64,000 nucleotides of DNA from Chakrabartia godavariana (GTDB lineage: Bacteria > Pseudomonadota > Alphaproteobacteria > Sphingomonadales > Sphingomonadaceae), in contig RKSN01000003.1 of NCBI GenBank assembly GCA_005518185.1, forward strand, positions 705,988 through 769,987. The letters are read 5' to 3'. Shown here one piece after another: positions 1-8,800 of this stretch (within the stretch, counting starts at the first letter, position 1; each line of letters opens with the position of its first letter). Below the pieces are notes generated by a model. It was given only the letters and a program-made list of their open reading frames with translations, had not been told where the DNA came from and did no database searches. A program made the position numbers and the translations under genes.

Positions 1-492
1 TGCCTTCTTCGCATTCTCGGCGGCCTTGGCATAATCGCCGATGAGGCGCGGGATTTCGTCGAGGCGCAGCGCGCGGGCTTCTTCCAGCGGCTGCTTGCCG
101 GTTGCGGTATAGGCATGGCCCGGTCCGGTCGTGGCCGACGCCGAAACGCCGGGGCCATTATTGTAGCTGGAATGCACAAGGCGGCCCATATGCCACAGCT
201 GCAGGATGATGCGTCCACCCGCCTTGTGCACGGCCTCGGTCACCGGCTTCCAGCCTTCGGTCTGCGCGTCGGTCCAGATGCCCGGCGCCGACGGCCAGCC
301 GAGCCCTTCCTGCGAGATGCCGGTCGCTTCCGAGATGATGAGGCCCGAAGAGGCGCGCTGCTCATAATAAAGGCGCATCAGATCGTTGGGGATGTGACCC
401 GGATCGGCGCGGCCGCGCGTCAGGGGGGCCATCAGGATGCGGTTCGGGCAATGAATCGCGCCCAGATCAATGGGATCGAAAAGTGTCGGCAT
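1..492 (-). CDS. Old yellow enzyme family ene-reductase (NADH:flavin oxidoreductase), partial
   Basis: Only the first 164 codons are present; the gene runs off the left edge of the window still in frame. The family consists of FMN-dependent TIM-barrel enzymes that reduce activated C=C bonds (or nitrate esters) with NAD(P)H. The opening segment FDPIDLGAI..NRILMAPLTR and the block LQLWHMGR at residues 97-104 are the usual FMN-site signatures of NemA/XenA-type members. The ATG has a purine-rich GGGGGA just upstream. It is divergent from the EamA permease gene, so the two share a very short promoter region. The substrate cannot be told, and the catalytic C-terminal half is not visible. Confidence 0.9.
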   Translation of the reverse strand, partial: MPTLFDPIDLGAIHCPNRILMAPLTRGRADPGHIPNDLMRLYYEQRASSGLIISEATGISQEGLGWPSAPGIWTDAQTEGWKPVTEAVHKAGGRIILQLWHMGRLVHSSYNNGPGVSASATTGPGHAYTATGKQPLEEARALRLDEIPRLIGDYAKAAENAKKA

Positions 493-530
493 GGGGTCCC
501 CCGGTTGCTTTGTGCGTTCGGCTCCCGGAT

Positions 531-1448
531 ATGGGGGCAATGGGGTCGACGCAACAGCAACATTCGTCAGGGCATCCGGAGGGCGGCAGCCGCGCCGCCG
601 TCATCGCCGCACTTTTGATCGGCAATTTCGCGCTCGCCTTTGGCCCGTGGCTGGTGCGGATGGCCGATGTCGGGCCAAGCGCGTCGGCCATGTGGCGCAT
701 GGCGCTGGCAGCACCCGTTCTGTTTCTGATTGCCGGTTATCGTCGCCAGGCGCTGACGCTGCCCAGCCGCGCGCTGTACTGGACGATGATCCTTTCGGGC
801 CTCTTTTTCGCGGTCGATCTGGCCGCCTGGCACATCGGTATTCTGAAGACCAAGCTCGCCAATGCGACGCTCTTTGCCAATGCGGCCAGCCTGTTCTTCC
901 CGATCTGGGGGTTCATCGTCGCGCGCAGCCTGCCGACACGGCGCGAGGGCGCGGCCTTTGGCGTGGCGACGGTCGGCGCGGTCCTGCTGCTTGGCCGGTC
1001 GGCGGAACTCAGCACGCAGAACCTGCTCGGTGACATGCTCTGCCTTGCGGCCGGGCTCTTCTACACGGCCTATCTGGTCGTCGTCGCCCAGGCGCGGCTG
1101 AAGCTGCAGAGCTGGACGTTGCTCGCCTGGTCGACTGTGGCGACGATCCTGCCCCTGCTCGCCATTTCCGTGGCACTGGGCGAAACGATCCTGCCGCACA
1201 ACTGGACGCCCGTCATCGCGCTCGCCGTGGTCAGCCAGCTGATCGGTCAGGGGATGATGGTGTACGTGCTCGGGCGTGTCAGCCCGCTGGTGTTCGGGCT
1301 TGCGCTGCTCACCCAGCCGGTCGTTTCGGCGACGATGGGGTGGATCAGCTATGGGGAAACATTGCTCCTGCCCGACTGGATCGGGGCAGGGCTGATCGGG
1401 CTGGCGCTCCTCTTGGTGCGCCAGCCCGACCGGTCAAAGGATCAATAA
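531..1448 (+). CDS. DMT-superfamily permease (EamA domains)
   Basis: Inner-membrane transporter of the drug/metabolite family: about 305 residues with roughly ten hydrophobic segments arranged as two EamA repeats. The first repeat opens near ALLIGNFALAFGPWLVRMADVGPSASAMWRM and the second near LLGDMLCLAAGLFYTAYLV, matching the family length and the R-in-loop pattern. I prefer the ATG at 531, or the one nine bases later, to an upstream ATG at 483, which would overlap the divergent reductase gene. No ribosome binding site is strong. The stop overlaps the convergent PuuD-like gene by 7 bp. The substrate is unknown. Confidence 0.85.
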   Translation: MGAMGSTQQQHSSGHPEGGSRAAVIAALLIGNFALAFGPWLVRMADVGPSASAMWRMALAAPVLFLIAGYRRQALTLPSRALYWTMILSGLFFAVDLAAWHIGILKTKLANATLFANAASLFFPIWGFIVARSLPTRREGAAFGVATVGAVLLLGRSAELSTQNLLGDMLCLAAGLFYTAYLVVVAQARLKLQSWTLLAWSTVATILPLLAISVALGETILPHNWTPVIALAVVSQLIGQGMMVYVLGRVSPLVFGLALLTQPVVSATMGWISYGETLLLPDWIGAGLIGLALLLVRQPDRSKDQ

Positions 1449-2005
1449 CCGCTTTCGGCAGAGATCATGCAGTAGAGCATGGCAATCGACAGCAGCGTGT
1501 TGGTGCGGCTGAACATCATCGCCGTGGTCGCGGCCTTCGCCTTGGTCGCGTCATCGGCTTCGACGATGCCAAGCGCCTTCTTCTGGTTCGGCCAGATGAT
1601 GAACCAGACGTTGAACGCCATGATCACTGCCAGCCACATGCCGATCCCGATCGTGCGATAGGGCGACTGGAGCGTGAAGGCCTGATGCGCATAGCCGGCC
1701 TGAATGGCGACGACGAGGCCGGTTGCGACCGTGGCCGCAGCGCCCCAGCGGAACCAGAACAGAGCGGCCGGTGCGATGTGCTTCGACACGGCCGGCTTCA
1801 GCTCAGCCGGGATTTTCGGCATGGTCGGAATCTGGGTGAAGTTGAAATAATAAAGGTGGCCGATCCACATGATCCCGCAGATCACGTGCGCCCAGCGCCA
1901 CAGAAAGTTCGCGTCGACGACGCCCTGCACGCCGAACAGCACGACGAGCAACAGCGCCATGCCAGCGGCCAGAACCGCATTCAGATTTCCAAAAAATTTC
2001 GCCAT
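1442..2005 (-). CDS. PuuD-type urate hydroxylase membrane domain protein
   Basis: Integral membrane protein of 187 residues with about five hydrophobic helices, matching the N-terminal membrane domain of urate hydroxylase PuuD (Urate_ox_N family). Histidines in the segments RWAHVICGIMWIGHLYYFNF and KHIAPAALFWFRWG could be haem or metal ligands. The C-terminal cytochrome c domain of canonical PuuD is absent, as no CxxCH motif occurs. The ATG at 2005 is preceded by GGGGGAG at good spacing and fits better than an ATG 18 codons upstream. No other purine-degradation gene is nearby, so urate oxidation is doubtful; a quinone-linked or structural membrane role is equally possible. Confidence 0.8.
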   Translation of the reverse strand: MAKFFGNLNAVLAAGMALLLVVLFGVQGVVDANFLWRWAHVICGIMWIGHLYYFNFTQIPTMPKIPAELKPAVSKHIAPAALFWFRWGAAATVATGLVVAIQAGYAHQAFTLQSPYRTIGIGMWLAVIMAFNVWFIIWPNQKKALGIVEADDATKAKAATTAMMFSRTNTLLSIAMLYCMISAESGY

Positions 2006-2105
2006 TTGTGACGACTCCCCCGATTGTTGAAGCTTTGATTGACGTGACGAACCTAACATCCCATCTAGCCGCTGTCACCTTTGGTTGCAGCGAAAGGCCT
2101 GTCTC

Positions 2106-2768
2106 GTGTCCGCCGATTTCAATGACATGACCCTGGAGGAACTCCGCGTCGTCCTTGCGCGCGTGCTTCCGGCGGATGCGGCGTTCGACGGTTGGGGCAT
2201 GACGGCGCTCACCGCCACGGCCGAACGGCTGGGGATCGATGCCGATGTGGCGAAGCTCGCCTTTCCTGATGGCGCGCTCCAGATGATCGACGCCTGGTTC
2301 GCCTCGGTCGATGCTGACATGCGCGCGGCCTGCCCGGCCGAGGTCCTCGCCGCGATGAAGATCCGGCAGCGGATTACGCATCTGGTTGAGACGCGGCTTG
2401 AGCTGCTGGCACCAAACCGCGAGGCGCTGCGCCGGGCGCAGGCGATCCTTGCCAACCCCTTGAACGCGAAGACGGCCACGCGCCTCGGCTGGCGCGCGGC
2501 GGATGCGATGTGGCGGTCGGCGGGCGATATCGCGACCGACTATAATCATTATACCAAGCGGGCCATCCTTGGGTCGGTTTATGCCGCAACGCTGATGGTC
2601 TTTGTCAATGACGACAGCGAAGACTGGGCCGACACGCGGGCCTTCCTCGCCCGGCGGATCGACGGCATCATGCGCTTTGAAAAGACCAAGGCGAAGTGGA
2701 CGGCGGGCGGCGACCGGCATTTCAGCGTCGCACGCTTTCTCGGCCGCCTGCGCTATCCGGCGGTGTGA
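2106..2768 (+). CDS. COQ9 family protein
   Basis: About 220 residues, wholly alpha-helical in appearance, matching the COQ9 family. These are lipid-binding helpers of ubiquinone biosynthesis distantly related to TetR proteins and, in eukaryotes, partners of the COQ7 hydroxylase. Diagnostic blocks are WRSAGDIATDYNHYTKRAIL near residue 145 and the C-terminal ARRIDGIMRFEK. The GTG at 2106 has GAAAGG eight bases upstream and is preferred to a TTG seven codons earlier; an ATG at 2127 is also possible. It is divergent from the PuuD-like gene and followed at short distance by feoA, which probably has its own Fur-regulated promoter. Confidence 0.85.
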   Translation: MSADFNDMTLEELRVVLARVLPADAAFDGWGMTALTATAERLGIDADVAKLAFPDGALQMIDAWFASVDADMRAACPAEVLAAMKIRQRITHLVETRLELLAPNREALRRAQAILANPLNAKTATRLGWRAADAMWRSAGDIATDYNHYTKRAILGSVYAATLMVFVNDDSEDWADTRAFLARRIDGIMRFEKTKAKWTAGGDRHFSVARFLGRLRYPAV

Positions 2769-2791
2769 TCCCTCTGGCCTTTCCTTTCAGA

Positions 2792-2814
2792 AATTGATAA
2801 TCAATTGCAATTGC
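2792..2814. promoter_or_regulatory. Putative Fur box upstream of feoAB
   Basis: A perfect 15-bp palindrome, AATTGATAATCAATT, is followed directly by a second, GCAATTGC. The run resembles a Fur-type 7-1-7 operator (TGATAAT-like half sites) and lies about 25-45 bases ahead of the feoA start, where iron repression would be expected. The palindrome is seen directly; the assignment to Fur rests on the adjacent ferrous iron transport genes. Confidence 0.6.
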
Positions 2815-2837
2815 GTTTCGATGGTACTGGATCTGGA

Positions 2838-3077
2838 GTGCAGCTCGACAAATTGCCGTTGAATCAGGTCGCGCAGATTGCCGACATTGACTGGGCCTCT
2901 CTGGGGGAGACGGAGGGGCATCGCCTGCGCTGTCTCGGCTTTGAACCCGGGGCCGAGGTTGAGCCGCTGCATCGCGGCTGGTTCCTGTTCCGCGATCCGC
3001 TGGCGGTCCGCGTCGGCCGCATGACGGTGGCCGTCCGCGCCGCGCACGCCGCCGCGATCAAAGTCATCCCCGCGTGA
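2838..3077 (+). CDS. feoA: FeoA ferrous iron transport protein A
   Basis: Small cytosolic SH3-like protein of 79 residues that assists the FeoB Fe(II) permease. The sequence MQLDKLPLNQ..IADIDW..LGETEGHRLRCLGFEPGAEVEPLHRGWFLFRDPLAVRVGRMTVAVR fits the FeoA fold, including the glycine-containing turn and the final beta strands. The GTG at 2838 gives the usual family N-terminus; a TTG at 2805 would add eleven residues from inside the putative Fur box. The stop overlaps the GTG start of feoB by four bases, so the pair is probably translationally coupled. Confidence 0.9.
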   Translation: MQLDKLPLNQVAQIADIDWASLGETEGHRLRCLGFEPGAEVEPLHRGWFLFRDPLAVRVGRMTVAVRAAHAAAIKVIPA

Positions 3078-4927
3078 CCACGCTCCCCCTTGTTGCGCTG
3101 GCGGGCAACCCCAATGCCGGCAAAAGCGCGCTGTTCAACGCGCTGACCGGCGCGCGGCAGAAGACGGGCAATTATCCCGGTGTCACCGTGGAACGCCATG
3201 CCGGGCGCTTCCTCCTCGACGATGGTCGCCCGGTCGAGGTGGTCGATCTCCCCGGTACCTACAGCCTGAAGCCCGCAAGCCCTGATGAGGCTGTCACGCG
3301 TGATGTCATCCTCGGACGACAGGCAGGCGAACGGCGGCCCGACGCGCTGGTCGTCGTGGTCGATGCAGGCAATCTCGAAAACCATCTGCGCTTTGCCATT
3401 GAACTGATCGCGCTTGGCCTGCCGACCGTGGTTGCACTCAACATGGTCGACCTCGCGGAACGCGACGGCCTGACGCTCGACGCTGACCGGCTGTCGGCCG
3501 AACTGGGCGTGCCCGTTGTCCCCACTGTCGCCGTGCGGCGGCGCGGGCTCGACGCGCTGCGCATCGCGCTCGCCGACGCTGTGCAGCAGGTCAAACCGAA
3601 GCTGGACGACGTTCCGGTGATCGACCCGGGCACGCTGCGCGCGCGGGCTCAGTCGGCGGCGCAGGCGGCGATCCTTTCGGAAACCAGCGGCCGCCAGATC
3701 ACGCGGGCGATCGACTCGGTCGTGCTGCATCCGGTCGTCGGGCCGATCCTGCTGTTCGCCACGCTCTTTGCGATGTTCCAGCTCGTCTATTCCGCGGCCG
3801 AAGCGCCCGTCGACCTGATCGAAGGCTGGATCGGGATGCTGTCGGACTATGTCCGCGCGGCCATGCCCGACACGCTGCTGCGCTCGGCGCTGATCGACGG
3901 CGTCATTGCAGGCGTCGGCGCCGTCGTCGTCTTCCTGCCGCAGATCCTCGTGCTCTTCGCCTTCATCCTCGTGCTCGAAATGTCGGGCTATATGGTTCGT
4001 GCGGCGTTCATCATGGACCGGCTGATGGCGGGCGTTGGCCTGTCGGGCCGGGCGTTCATTCCGCTCCTGTCTTCCTTTGCCTGCGCGGTCCCCGGCATCA
4101 TGGCGACGCGCACCATTGAAGACCCGCGCGACCGGCTGACCACGATCCTCATTGCCCCGCTGATGACCTGTTCGGCGCGGCTGCCGGTCTATGCCGTCAT
4201 CATCGGTGCATTCATCCCGGAAAAGACGGTCGGGCCGGGGCTTGGTCTGCAGGGGCTGGTCCTGTTCGGCCTGTATGTGGCGGGGATTGCGGGGGCGATG
4301 ATCGCCGCCTTCCTCATCCGCAAGACCATCGTGCAGGGCACCAGCCTCGGCTTCATGATGGAAATGCCGCGCTATCAGATGCCCAATCTGAAGGACGTGG
4401 CGCTCGGCCTGTGGCAGCGCGCAGTCGCCTTCCTCCGCCGCGCCGGGACGATCATCGCCGCGACCACGATTGTTCTCTGGGCCTTGCTGAGCTTTCCGCA
4501 GGCGCCTGCCGGGTCGGCCAGGAGCCAGATCGACCATTCAATCGCGGGCCGCATCGCGAGCGGGCTGGAGCCCATCGTCGCGCCCATCGGGTTCAACCGC
4601 GACATGGCGCTGGCGCTGATCCCGGCGATGGCGGCCCGCGAAGTCGCCGTCTCCGCGCTGGCGACGACCTATGCCATCGACGCCAAGGACGAGGCTGCCA
4701 GCCAGCAGACGCTGCGTGAAAAGCTGCGGGCGGGATGGACGATCCCCATGGCGCTCGCCTTCCTCGCCTGGTTCGTCTTTGCCCCCCAGTGCATTTCGAC
4801 GATTGCCGTCGTGCGGCGCGAGACCAATGGATGGAAATGGCCTGCGATCATGGTCGGCTATCTGTTCGCGCTGGCATATGTCGCGGCAGGCGCTACATAC
4901 TGGCTCTCATCACTCTTGGGTCTCTGA
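3074..4927 (+). CDS. feoB: FeoB ferrous iron transporter B
   Basis: GTPase-coupled inner-membrane Fe(II) uptake protein of 617 residues. The N-terminal G domain shows G1 GNPNAGKS at residues 11-18, the GNYPGVTVE switch region, G3 DLPG at 58-61 and the NMVD specificity motif near 122. It is followed by a helical GDI-like region and a polytopic membrane domain with gate repeats. These contain the conserved Cys in [16 protein letters not shown] and in [13 protein letters not shown]. It is shorter than the E. coli protein because the C-terminal cytoplasmic tail is reduced, which is common among relatives. It starts with GTG overlapping the feoA stop, and ssb follows 10 bases after its stop. Confidence 0.97.
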   Translation: MTTLPLVALAGNPNAGKSALFNALTGARQKTGNYPGVTVERHAGRFLLDDGRPVEVVDLPGTYSLKPASPDEAVTRDVILGRQAGERRPDALVVVVDAGNLENHLRFAIELIALGLPTVVALNMVDLAERDGLTLDADRLSAELGVPVVPTVAVRRRGLDALRIALADAVQQVKPKLDDVPVIDPGTLRARAQSAAQAAILSETSGRQITRAIDSVVLHPVVGPILLFATLFAMFQLVYSAAEAPVDLIEGWIGMLSDYVRAAMPDTLLRSALIDGVIAGVGAVVVFLPQILVLFAFILVLEMSGYMVRAAFIMDRLMAGVGLSGRAFIPLLSSFACAVPGIMATRTIEDPRDRLTTILIAPLMTCSARLPVYAVIIGAFIPEKTVGPGLGLQGLVLFGLYVAGIAGAMIAAFLIRKTIVQGTSLGFMMEMPRYQMPNLKDVALGLWQRAVAFLRRAGTIIAATTIVLWALLSFPQAPAGSARSQIDHSIAGRIASGLEPIVAPIGFNRDMALALIPAMAAREVAVSALATTYAIDAKDEAASQQTLREKLRAGWTIPMALAFLAWFVFAPQCISTIAVVRRETNGWKWPAIMVGYLFALAYVAAGATYWLSSLLGL

Positions 4928-4937
4928 AGGAAAGAAT

Positions 4938-5462
4938 ATGGCGGGCAGCGTCAACAAGGTCATTCTGGTCGGCAATCTGGGCAAGGACCCGGAAGCACGG
5001 TCCATGAACAATGGCGGGGAAGTGGTCAGCTTCACGCTGGCAACCTCGGAAACGTGGAATGACCGTGACGGGAACCGTCAGGAAAAGACCGAGTGGCACA
5101 ATGTCGTGATCTTCAACGAGAATCTCGGCAAGGTTGCGAAGAACTATCTGCGCAAGGGGCAGAAGGCCTATATCGAAGGCCAGCTGCAGACCCGCAAATG
5201 GACCGACCAGAACGGCAATGACCGTTACACGACCGAAATCGTGCTGCAGCGCTTCCGCGGCGAACTCGTCCTGCTTTCGGGTCGTGAGAGCGGCGGTGGC
5301 AGCGGTGGCGGTTCGGGCGGCGGAGACTGGGGCCGCGATCGTCCGGCAAGCGGCAATGCCGGTGGCGGCTTCGGCGGTGGTGCCGCATCGGGCGGCGGCT
5401 TTGGCGGCTCCGGCGCGCCCAACCCGTTCGACAGCGATCTGGACGACGACGTCCCGTTTTGA
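4938..5462 (+). CDS. ssb: Single-stranded DNA-binding protein
   Basis: A 174-residue SSB. Residues 1-110 form the OB fold ([19 protein letters not shown]..; [36 protein letters not shown]). A glycine-rich flexible linker runs from about 115 to 160, and the acidic C-terminal tip ends DDDVPF, a conservative variant of the DDDIPF peptide that recruits replication and repair partners. The ATG is preceded by GAAGGAAAG. The gene is tightly packed behind feoB but is functionally unrelated. The convergent intergenic space downstream contains a REP-like inverted repeat. Confidence 0.97.
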   Translation: MAGSVNKVILVGNLGKDPEARSMNNGGEVVSFTLATSETWNDRDGNRQEKTEWHNVVIFNENLGKVAKNYLRKGQKAYIEGQLQTRKWTDQNGNDRYTTEIVLQRFRGELVLLSGRESGGGSGGGSGGGDWGRDRPASGNAGGGFGGGAASGGGFGGSGAPNPFDSDLDDDVPF

Positions 5463-5490
5463 TCGGGGCGTCAGACGGGGAGAATAGTTT

Positions 5491-5578
5491 CCGCTCGCCC
5501 TGAGCTTGTCGAAGGGCTGTTCTTCTCCGTTCGCCACATAACCAAAGAACAGGGCTTCGACAGGCTCAGCCCGAACGG
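5491..5578. repeat. REP-like inverted repeat pair (sphingomonad GAGCTTGTCGAAG family)
   Basis: Two imperfect copies of a roughly 34-base unit face each other around a 20-base spacer. The left arm contains GAGCTTGTCGAAGGGCTG and the right arm, read in reverse complement, contains GAGCCTGTCGAAGCCCTG. The pair would fold into a long hairpin. It sits between the convergent ends of ssb and yhhQ, where it may also serve as a two-way transcription stop. The same core occurs inside priA. Such elements are abundant in sphingomonad genomes (remembered, not searched). Confidence 0.75.
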
Positions 5579-5596
5579 GTTGGAGTAGGCCGCTGT

Positions 5597-6310
5597 TTAT
5601 GCCCGCGTCTTGAACGGCGTAAAGTCGGTGCCCTCGTCAAACAGGTCGACGCCCTCGTGGCGCTTGAGCGTGTTGACGACGACATAGGTCACAGGCGTCA
5701 GCACCGCTTCCCATGTCACCTTGAGCAGCCAGTTGGTGACCATCACGGTCAGCACCTGCTGCGTCTCCCACACACCCCAGAAGGCGAGCGGATAGAAGAT
5801 CAGGCTGTCCACGCCCTGCCCGAACACCGTCGAGCCGATGGTCCGGCTCCACAGATGTTTGCCCTGCGTCCAGATTTTCATCCGCGCGAGCACGTAGGAA
5901 TTGACGAACTCGCCCGCCCAGAAGGCGACGATCGACGCAAGGACGATGCGCGGCACCTGCCCGAAGACGCTTTCATAGGCGGCCTGTCCGGTCCAGCCGG
6001 GCGCTGGCGGCAGCGAAACGACGACCCAGCTCATGAACGCCATGAACAGCAGCGCGGAAAAGCCGACCCAGATGCACCGGCGCGCCCGGGCATAGCCATA
6101 GACCTCGGTCAGCACGTCGCCGATGACATAGCCCAGCGGGAAGAAGAGGATGCCCGCGCCAAATTCCCATCCGCCAAGCGTCGCGACCTTGGCCGCGCCG
6201 ATGACGTTGGACAGCAGCAGGATGGCCACAAAGGCCGCCATCACGACATCAAAGCTGCGGAACTGGTGGACGGTCTCCGCCTTGACGGCGCGCGGATGCT
6301 GATCGGTCAT
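5597..6310 (-). CDS. yhhQ: Queuosine precursor transporter, YhhQ/VUT family
   Basis: Inner-membrane protein of 237 residues with six or seven hydrophobic segments. The sequence matches the VUT_1/YhhQ family, which imports preQ0/preQ1 for queuosine tRNA modification. Recognisable blocks are LLLSNVIGAAKV, FFPLGYVIGDVLTEVYGY near residues 57-74, and WSRTIGSTVFGQGVDSLIFYPLAF. Its ATG overlaps the stop of the upstream glycosyltransferase gene in an ATGA arrangement, so translation is probably coupled to an apparently unrelated membrane enzyme. No preQ1 riboswitch is visible, and the coupling would leave little room for one. Confidence 0.92.
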   Translation of the reverse strand: MTDQHPRAVKAETVHQFRSFDVVMAAFVAILLLSNVIGAAKVATLGGWEFGAGILFFPLGYVIGDVLTEVYGYARARRCIWVGFSALLFMAFMSWVVVSLPPAPGWTGQAAYESVFGQVPRIVLASIVAFWAGEFVNSYVLARMKIWTQGKHLWSRTIGSTVFGQGVDSLIFYPLAFWGVWETQQVLTVMVTNWLLKVTWEAVLTPVTYVVVNTLKRHEGVDLFDEGTDFTPFKTRA

Positions 6311-7842
6311 GGGGTGACCTTAACCGGCGGTGCCGGTTTGGCAACCTGAACGCAGGTGAGCGTCCCGACCCAGCGTGCGTGATCATGGCGGCATTGCCAG
6401 CCGGCCCATGCCCGTGGATTGGGGGGCTGGGTGCGTGCGGCGGCATTGCGGGCGCGGTTGTAGATCCAGATGACCGCGTCGCCCGCTTGGCCGCTGCCCG
6501 CATCGCGCAGGCGGAGATTGGGGTTGTCGCCGGGCGAAAGGACCATTGCCCGTGTCGGCACGGACGCCCCCTCGCGCGCGATGAAGAAGCCGCCGAGCTT
6601 GGCAAGCGACCCCGGGTCGAGGATGTGCGAGGCGGGATGATCCCATGCGAAGAGGAGCCGCCTGGCCCCATGCGCCCGCGCAAAGTCGCTTGCCTGTTCA
6701 AAGCTGTAGAGGCTGCGCGCCTCCAGCCGCGCGCGCAGCGCGTGCGGCGCCAGAAACTGCGCCGCAAAGGCGGCGATCAGCAGGGCAGGGCCGAGGCGCG
6801 CCCGCTGCGCGTGGCTGACCGCCAGCACAAGACCCAGCAGGATCGACGGCACGACCGGCACCAGATAGCGTTCGGTCATGGCCGGGCGGAAGACGCCGAT
6901 CCCCAGCGTGATGACAAGCGCCGCAACGCCGCACAATACCGTCATACGCAGTGCCTTTTCCGCCGCCGTATCGCGTGCCGGGGGCACGGTCCCGCGTGAC
7001 GCCAGACGCGGGATAAGGAGCGCGGCCGCCACGAGTGCAAGGGAGACCCAGCCCGGTTGCCCAAGCACATAGCGCACATGGCTGGCGGCCAGTTGCAGCG
7101 TCATCGGTTCATACCAGGCAATATCGGGTCGCGCATAATCGGCGAGGCGCGGCAGATGGATGACCAGCCAGCCAAAGGCGGGCAGAAAGGCCAGAGCGGC
7201 GGGCCAGCAGCGCAAGGCATCGCCACGGTGCCGTCCCACAAAAGCCAGCCCTTGCAGACCCGCCAGCGGCAGCGCGAAATAATGCGTCAGGATCGCGAGA
7301 CTGGCGCATGTCGCCCAGATGCTCGCGCGCGACCGGGAAGGCGATGCCATCAGCCGCCCAAACGCGATGGCCTGCGCGACCGACAGCAGGAGCAGCAGTC
7401 CATAGCCGCGTGCATCGAGCGAGATGTCGATGCCCGGGCCCCAGAGGATCAGCAGGCCTCCCCAGACCAGCGCCGCCGCGCGCGACAGCCCGGGCGCGCG
7501 CCAGACGAGCGGGAGGAGGGCTGCCCCGATAACAAAGCCGAGGCTCGGCAGCCGCAAGGCAGTGTCAGACAGGCCCGCCACCGCCGTCCAGACATGCATC
7601 AGCGCGTAATAAAGCGGCGGGTTCACATCGAGCCACGCCTCACGCCAGAAGCTTGCCGAATCCGGCTGGCTGGCGATCATGCCCGTCCACGTCTCATCGA
7701 CCCAGAGCGGCAGGCCCCGCCCGGCCCAGAGCCGGATCGCTAGCCCAAGGGCCCAAGCGCCCGCGACCAGCACCGCGATCAGGCGAAGGCCGTCCTCTCC
7801 CCGGTCGGTGTCCCGCTGCTCAATGGTCCGGCGCTGTCCCAT
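6307..7842 (-). CDS. GT-C fold membrane glycosyltransferase (GT39/PMT-like)
   Basis: Polytopic membrane protein of 511 residues. A cytosolic N-terminus is followed by TM1 at about 19-37, then LPLWVDETWTG with the Asp49-Glu50 pair in the first periplasmic loop. That acidic pair is the hallmark of GT-C glycosyltransferases using polyprenyl-phosphate sugars. About ten further membrane segments precede a soluble C-terminal region of some 130 residues. The product probably transfers a sugar to a lipid or envelope glycan; the substrate is unknown. The gene overlaps the start of yhhQ by four bases. Confidence 0.8.
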   Translation of the reverse strand: MGQRRTIEQRDTDRGEDGLRLIAVLVAGAWALGLAIRLWAGRGLPLWVDETWTGMIASQPDSASFWREAWLDVNPPLYYALMHVWTAVAGLSDTALRLPSLGFVIGAALLPLVWRAPGLSRAAALVWGGLLILWGPGIDISLDARGYGLLLLLSVAQAIAFGRLMASPSRSRASIWATCASLAILTHYFALPLAGLQGLAFVGRHRGDALRCWPAALAFLPAFGWLVIHLPRLADYARPDIAWYEPMTLQLAASHVRYVLGQPGWVSLALVAAALLIPRLASRGTVPPARDTAAEKALRMTVLCGVAALVITLGIGVFRPAMTERYLVPVVPSILLGLVLAVSHAQRARLGPALLIAAFAAQFLAPHALRARLEARSLYSFEQASDFARAHGARRLLFAWDHPASHILDPGSLAKLGGFFIAREGASVPTRAMVLSPGDNPNLRLRDAGSGQAGDAVIWIYNRARNAAARTQPPNPRAWAGWQCRHDHARWVGTLTCVQVAKPAPPVKVTP

Positions 7843-7926
7843 GCGCCGTCAGTGGCGGCATTTGCGCGCGCTGTCACCAGCGGAGGTTCCGCTGCGCGCA
7901 AAACCCCTCTATGAAGCGCCCATCGC

Positions 7927-8003
7927 GCGCCCGTAGCTCAGTTGGATAGAGCACGAGCCTTCTAAGCTTGGGGCCGCAGGTTCGAATCCTGCCGGGCGCG
8001 CCA
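7927..8003 (+). tRNA. tRNA-Arg (anticodon TCT)
   Basis: A complete 77-nt cloverleaf. The acceptor stem GCGCCCG/CGGGCGC is closed by discriminator G and an encoded CCA. The D arm is GCTCAGTTGGATAGAGC, the anticodon stem CGAGC/GCTTG with loop CTTCTAA (anticodon TCT at 7961-7963), and the T arm GCAGG-TTCGAAT-CCTGC. It reads AGA codons, which are rare in this GC-rich genome. Confidence 0.97.
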
Positions 8004-8038
8004 TTTCATACGTGTAGGCACGCGCATCGTGTCCTCTT

Positions 8039-8680
8039 TCAGCCCTTGGGCGAGACCGTTGCGGTTGCGACGTTGCCGGGCGCGAGGAACACCTTTGTCA
8101 CGATCTGCATGATGAGGTCGTCCCAGGCCTGCGGGTCGATCGGTTGTGGCGCCACGTCGTCGACGATCTTGCCCATCGTATAGGCCTGGATGAAAACCGC
8201 CGCTGCGTCGGGATCAAAATATGTGTTGAACCAGCCGCGTTCCTGACAGGTGCGAAAGAGATAGGCATAGGTGGCGGTCAGGCGCGCCTGCTCCTTGGAC
8301 ATTTTCTCAAGGAGGCGCGGATGGCCTTCGGTCTGTGCGAGCAGCCGGGCACGCCGAAACCGGACGGACCGCATCCCGGCGCTCTGCGTGACCCGCGTGA
8401 CGGTCGCCAGCCCGGTCAGCAGCTCCTGCACATTGGTGGCCGAGTCCACGACCGAACGGATGATGGCGATATTCTCATCCACGCTTTTGACGAAAAGGCT
8501 CGCGGTTGCGGTCTCGACCAGGTCCGAGAAATCTTCGAAATGATGATAGAGCGAGCCTTTTGAAACACCGCTCCGTGACAGGACGGTATCGACCGCAATC
8601 GGGGCCGCGGGGTTTTCATCCATTAGCGCCAAAACGGTATCGAGCAGCTTCTGGCGCGTGGGGTGGGCTTTTCTGGTCAC
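8039..8680 (-). CDS. TetR/AcrR family transcriptional regulator
   Basis: A 213-residue repressor-type protein. The N-terminal DNA-binding domain (about residues 8-55) contains the helix-turn-helix APIAVDTVLSRSGVSKGSLYHHFEDFSDLV, with the canonical SKGSLYHHF recognition helix. The remaining helical domain should bind a ligand and mediate dimerisation. It is divergent from the cadherin-repeat gene, with about 155 bp between them. A double inverted repeat of TetR type lies in that gap, close to the cadherin start. It probably controls that gene and perhaps itself; the ligand is unknown. Confidence 0.93.
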   Translation of the reverse strand: MTRKAHPTRQKLLDTVLALMDENPAAPIAVDTVLSRSGVSKGSLYHHFEDFSDLVETATASLFVKSVDENIAIIRSVVDSATNVQELLTGLATVTRVTQSAGMRSVRFRRARLLAQTEGHPRLLEKMSKEQARLTATYAYLFRTCQERGWFNTYFDPDAAAVFIQAYTMGKIVDDVAPQPIDPQAWDDLIMQIVTKVFLAPGNVATATVSPKG

Positions 8681-8772
8681 AATGATCCGATGTCTTACGC
8701 CAACAGCGCGAATTCGAGAACAACCCGTGCCGATGTGGCCCGTGTTTCAATTGCATGGAGCGTAACCGGGAT

Positions 8773-8800
8773 TAGACGGACAGTCTAGACCAGCAGTCTA
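8773..8800. promoter_or_regulatory. Tandem TetR-type operator
   Basis: Two perfect inverted repeats, TAGACGGACAGTCTA and TAGACCAGCAGTCTA, each TAGAC-N5-GTCTA, overlap by the shared TA. They lie between the divergent tetR and cadherin-repeat genes, 35-63 bases ahead of the latter's ATG, where a bound repressor would cover its promoter. The half sites match those recognised by NemR-like TetR proteins. The symmetry is visible; binding by the neighbouring TetR protein is inferred. Confidence 0.8.

Noticed and set aside
483..530. Upstream start for the EamA permease
   Set aside because: Would overlap the divergent reductase gene and adds residues unlike a transporter N-terminus.
2864..4537. 557-codon minus-strand frame opposite feoB
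   Set aside because: High-GC shadow frame; feoB motifs on the plus strand are complete.
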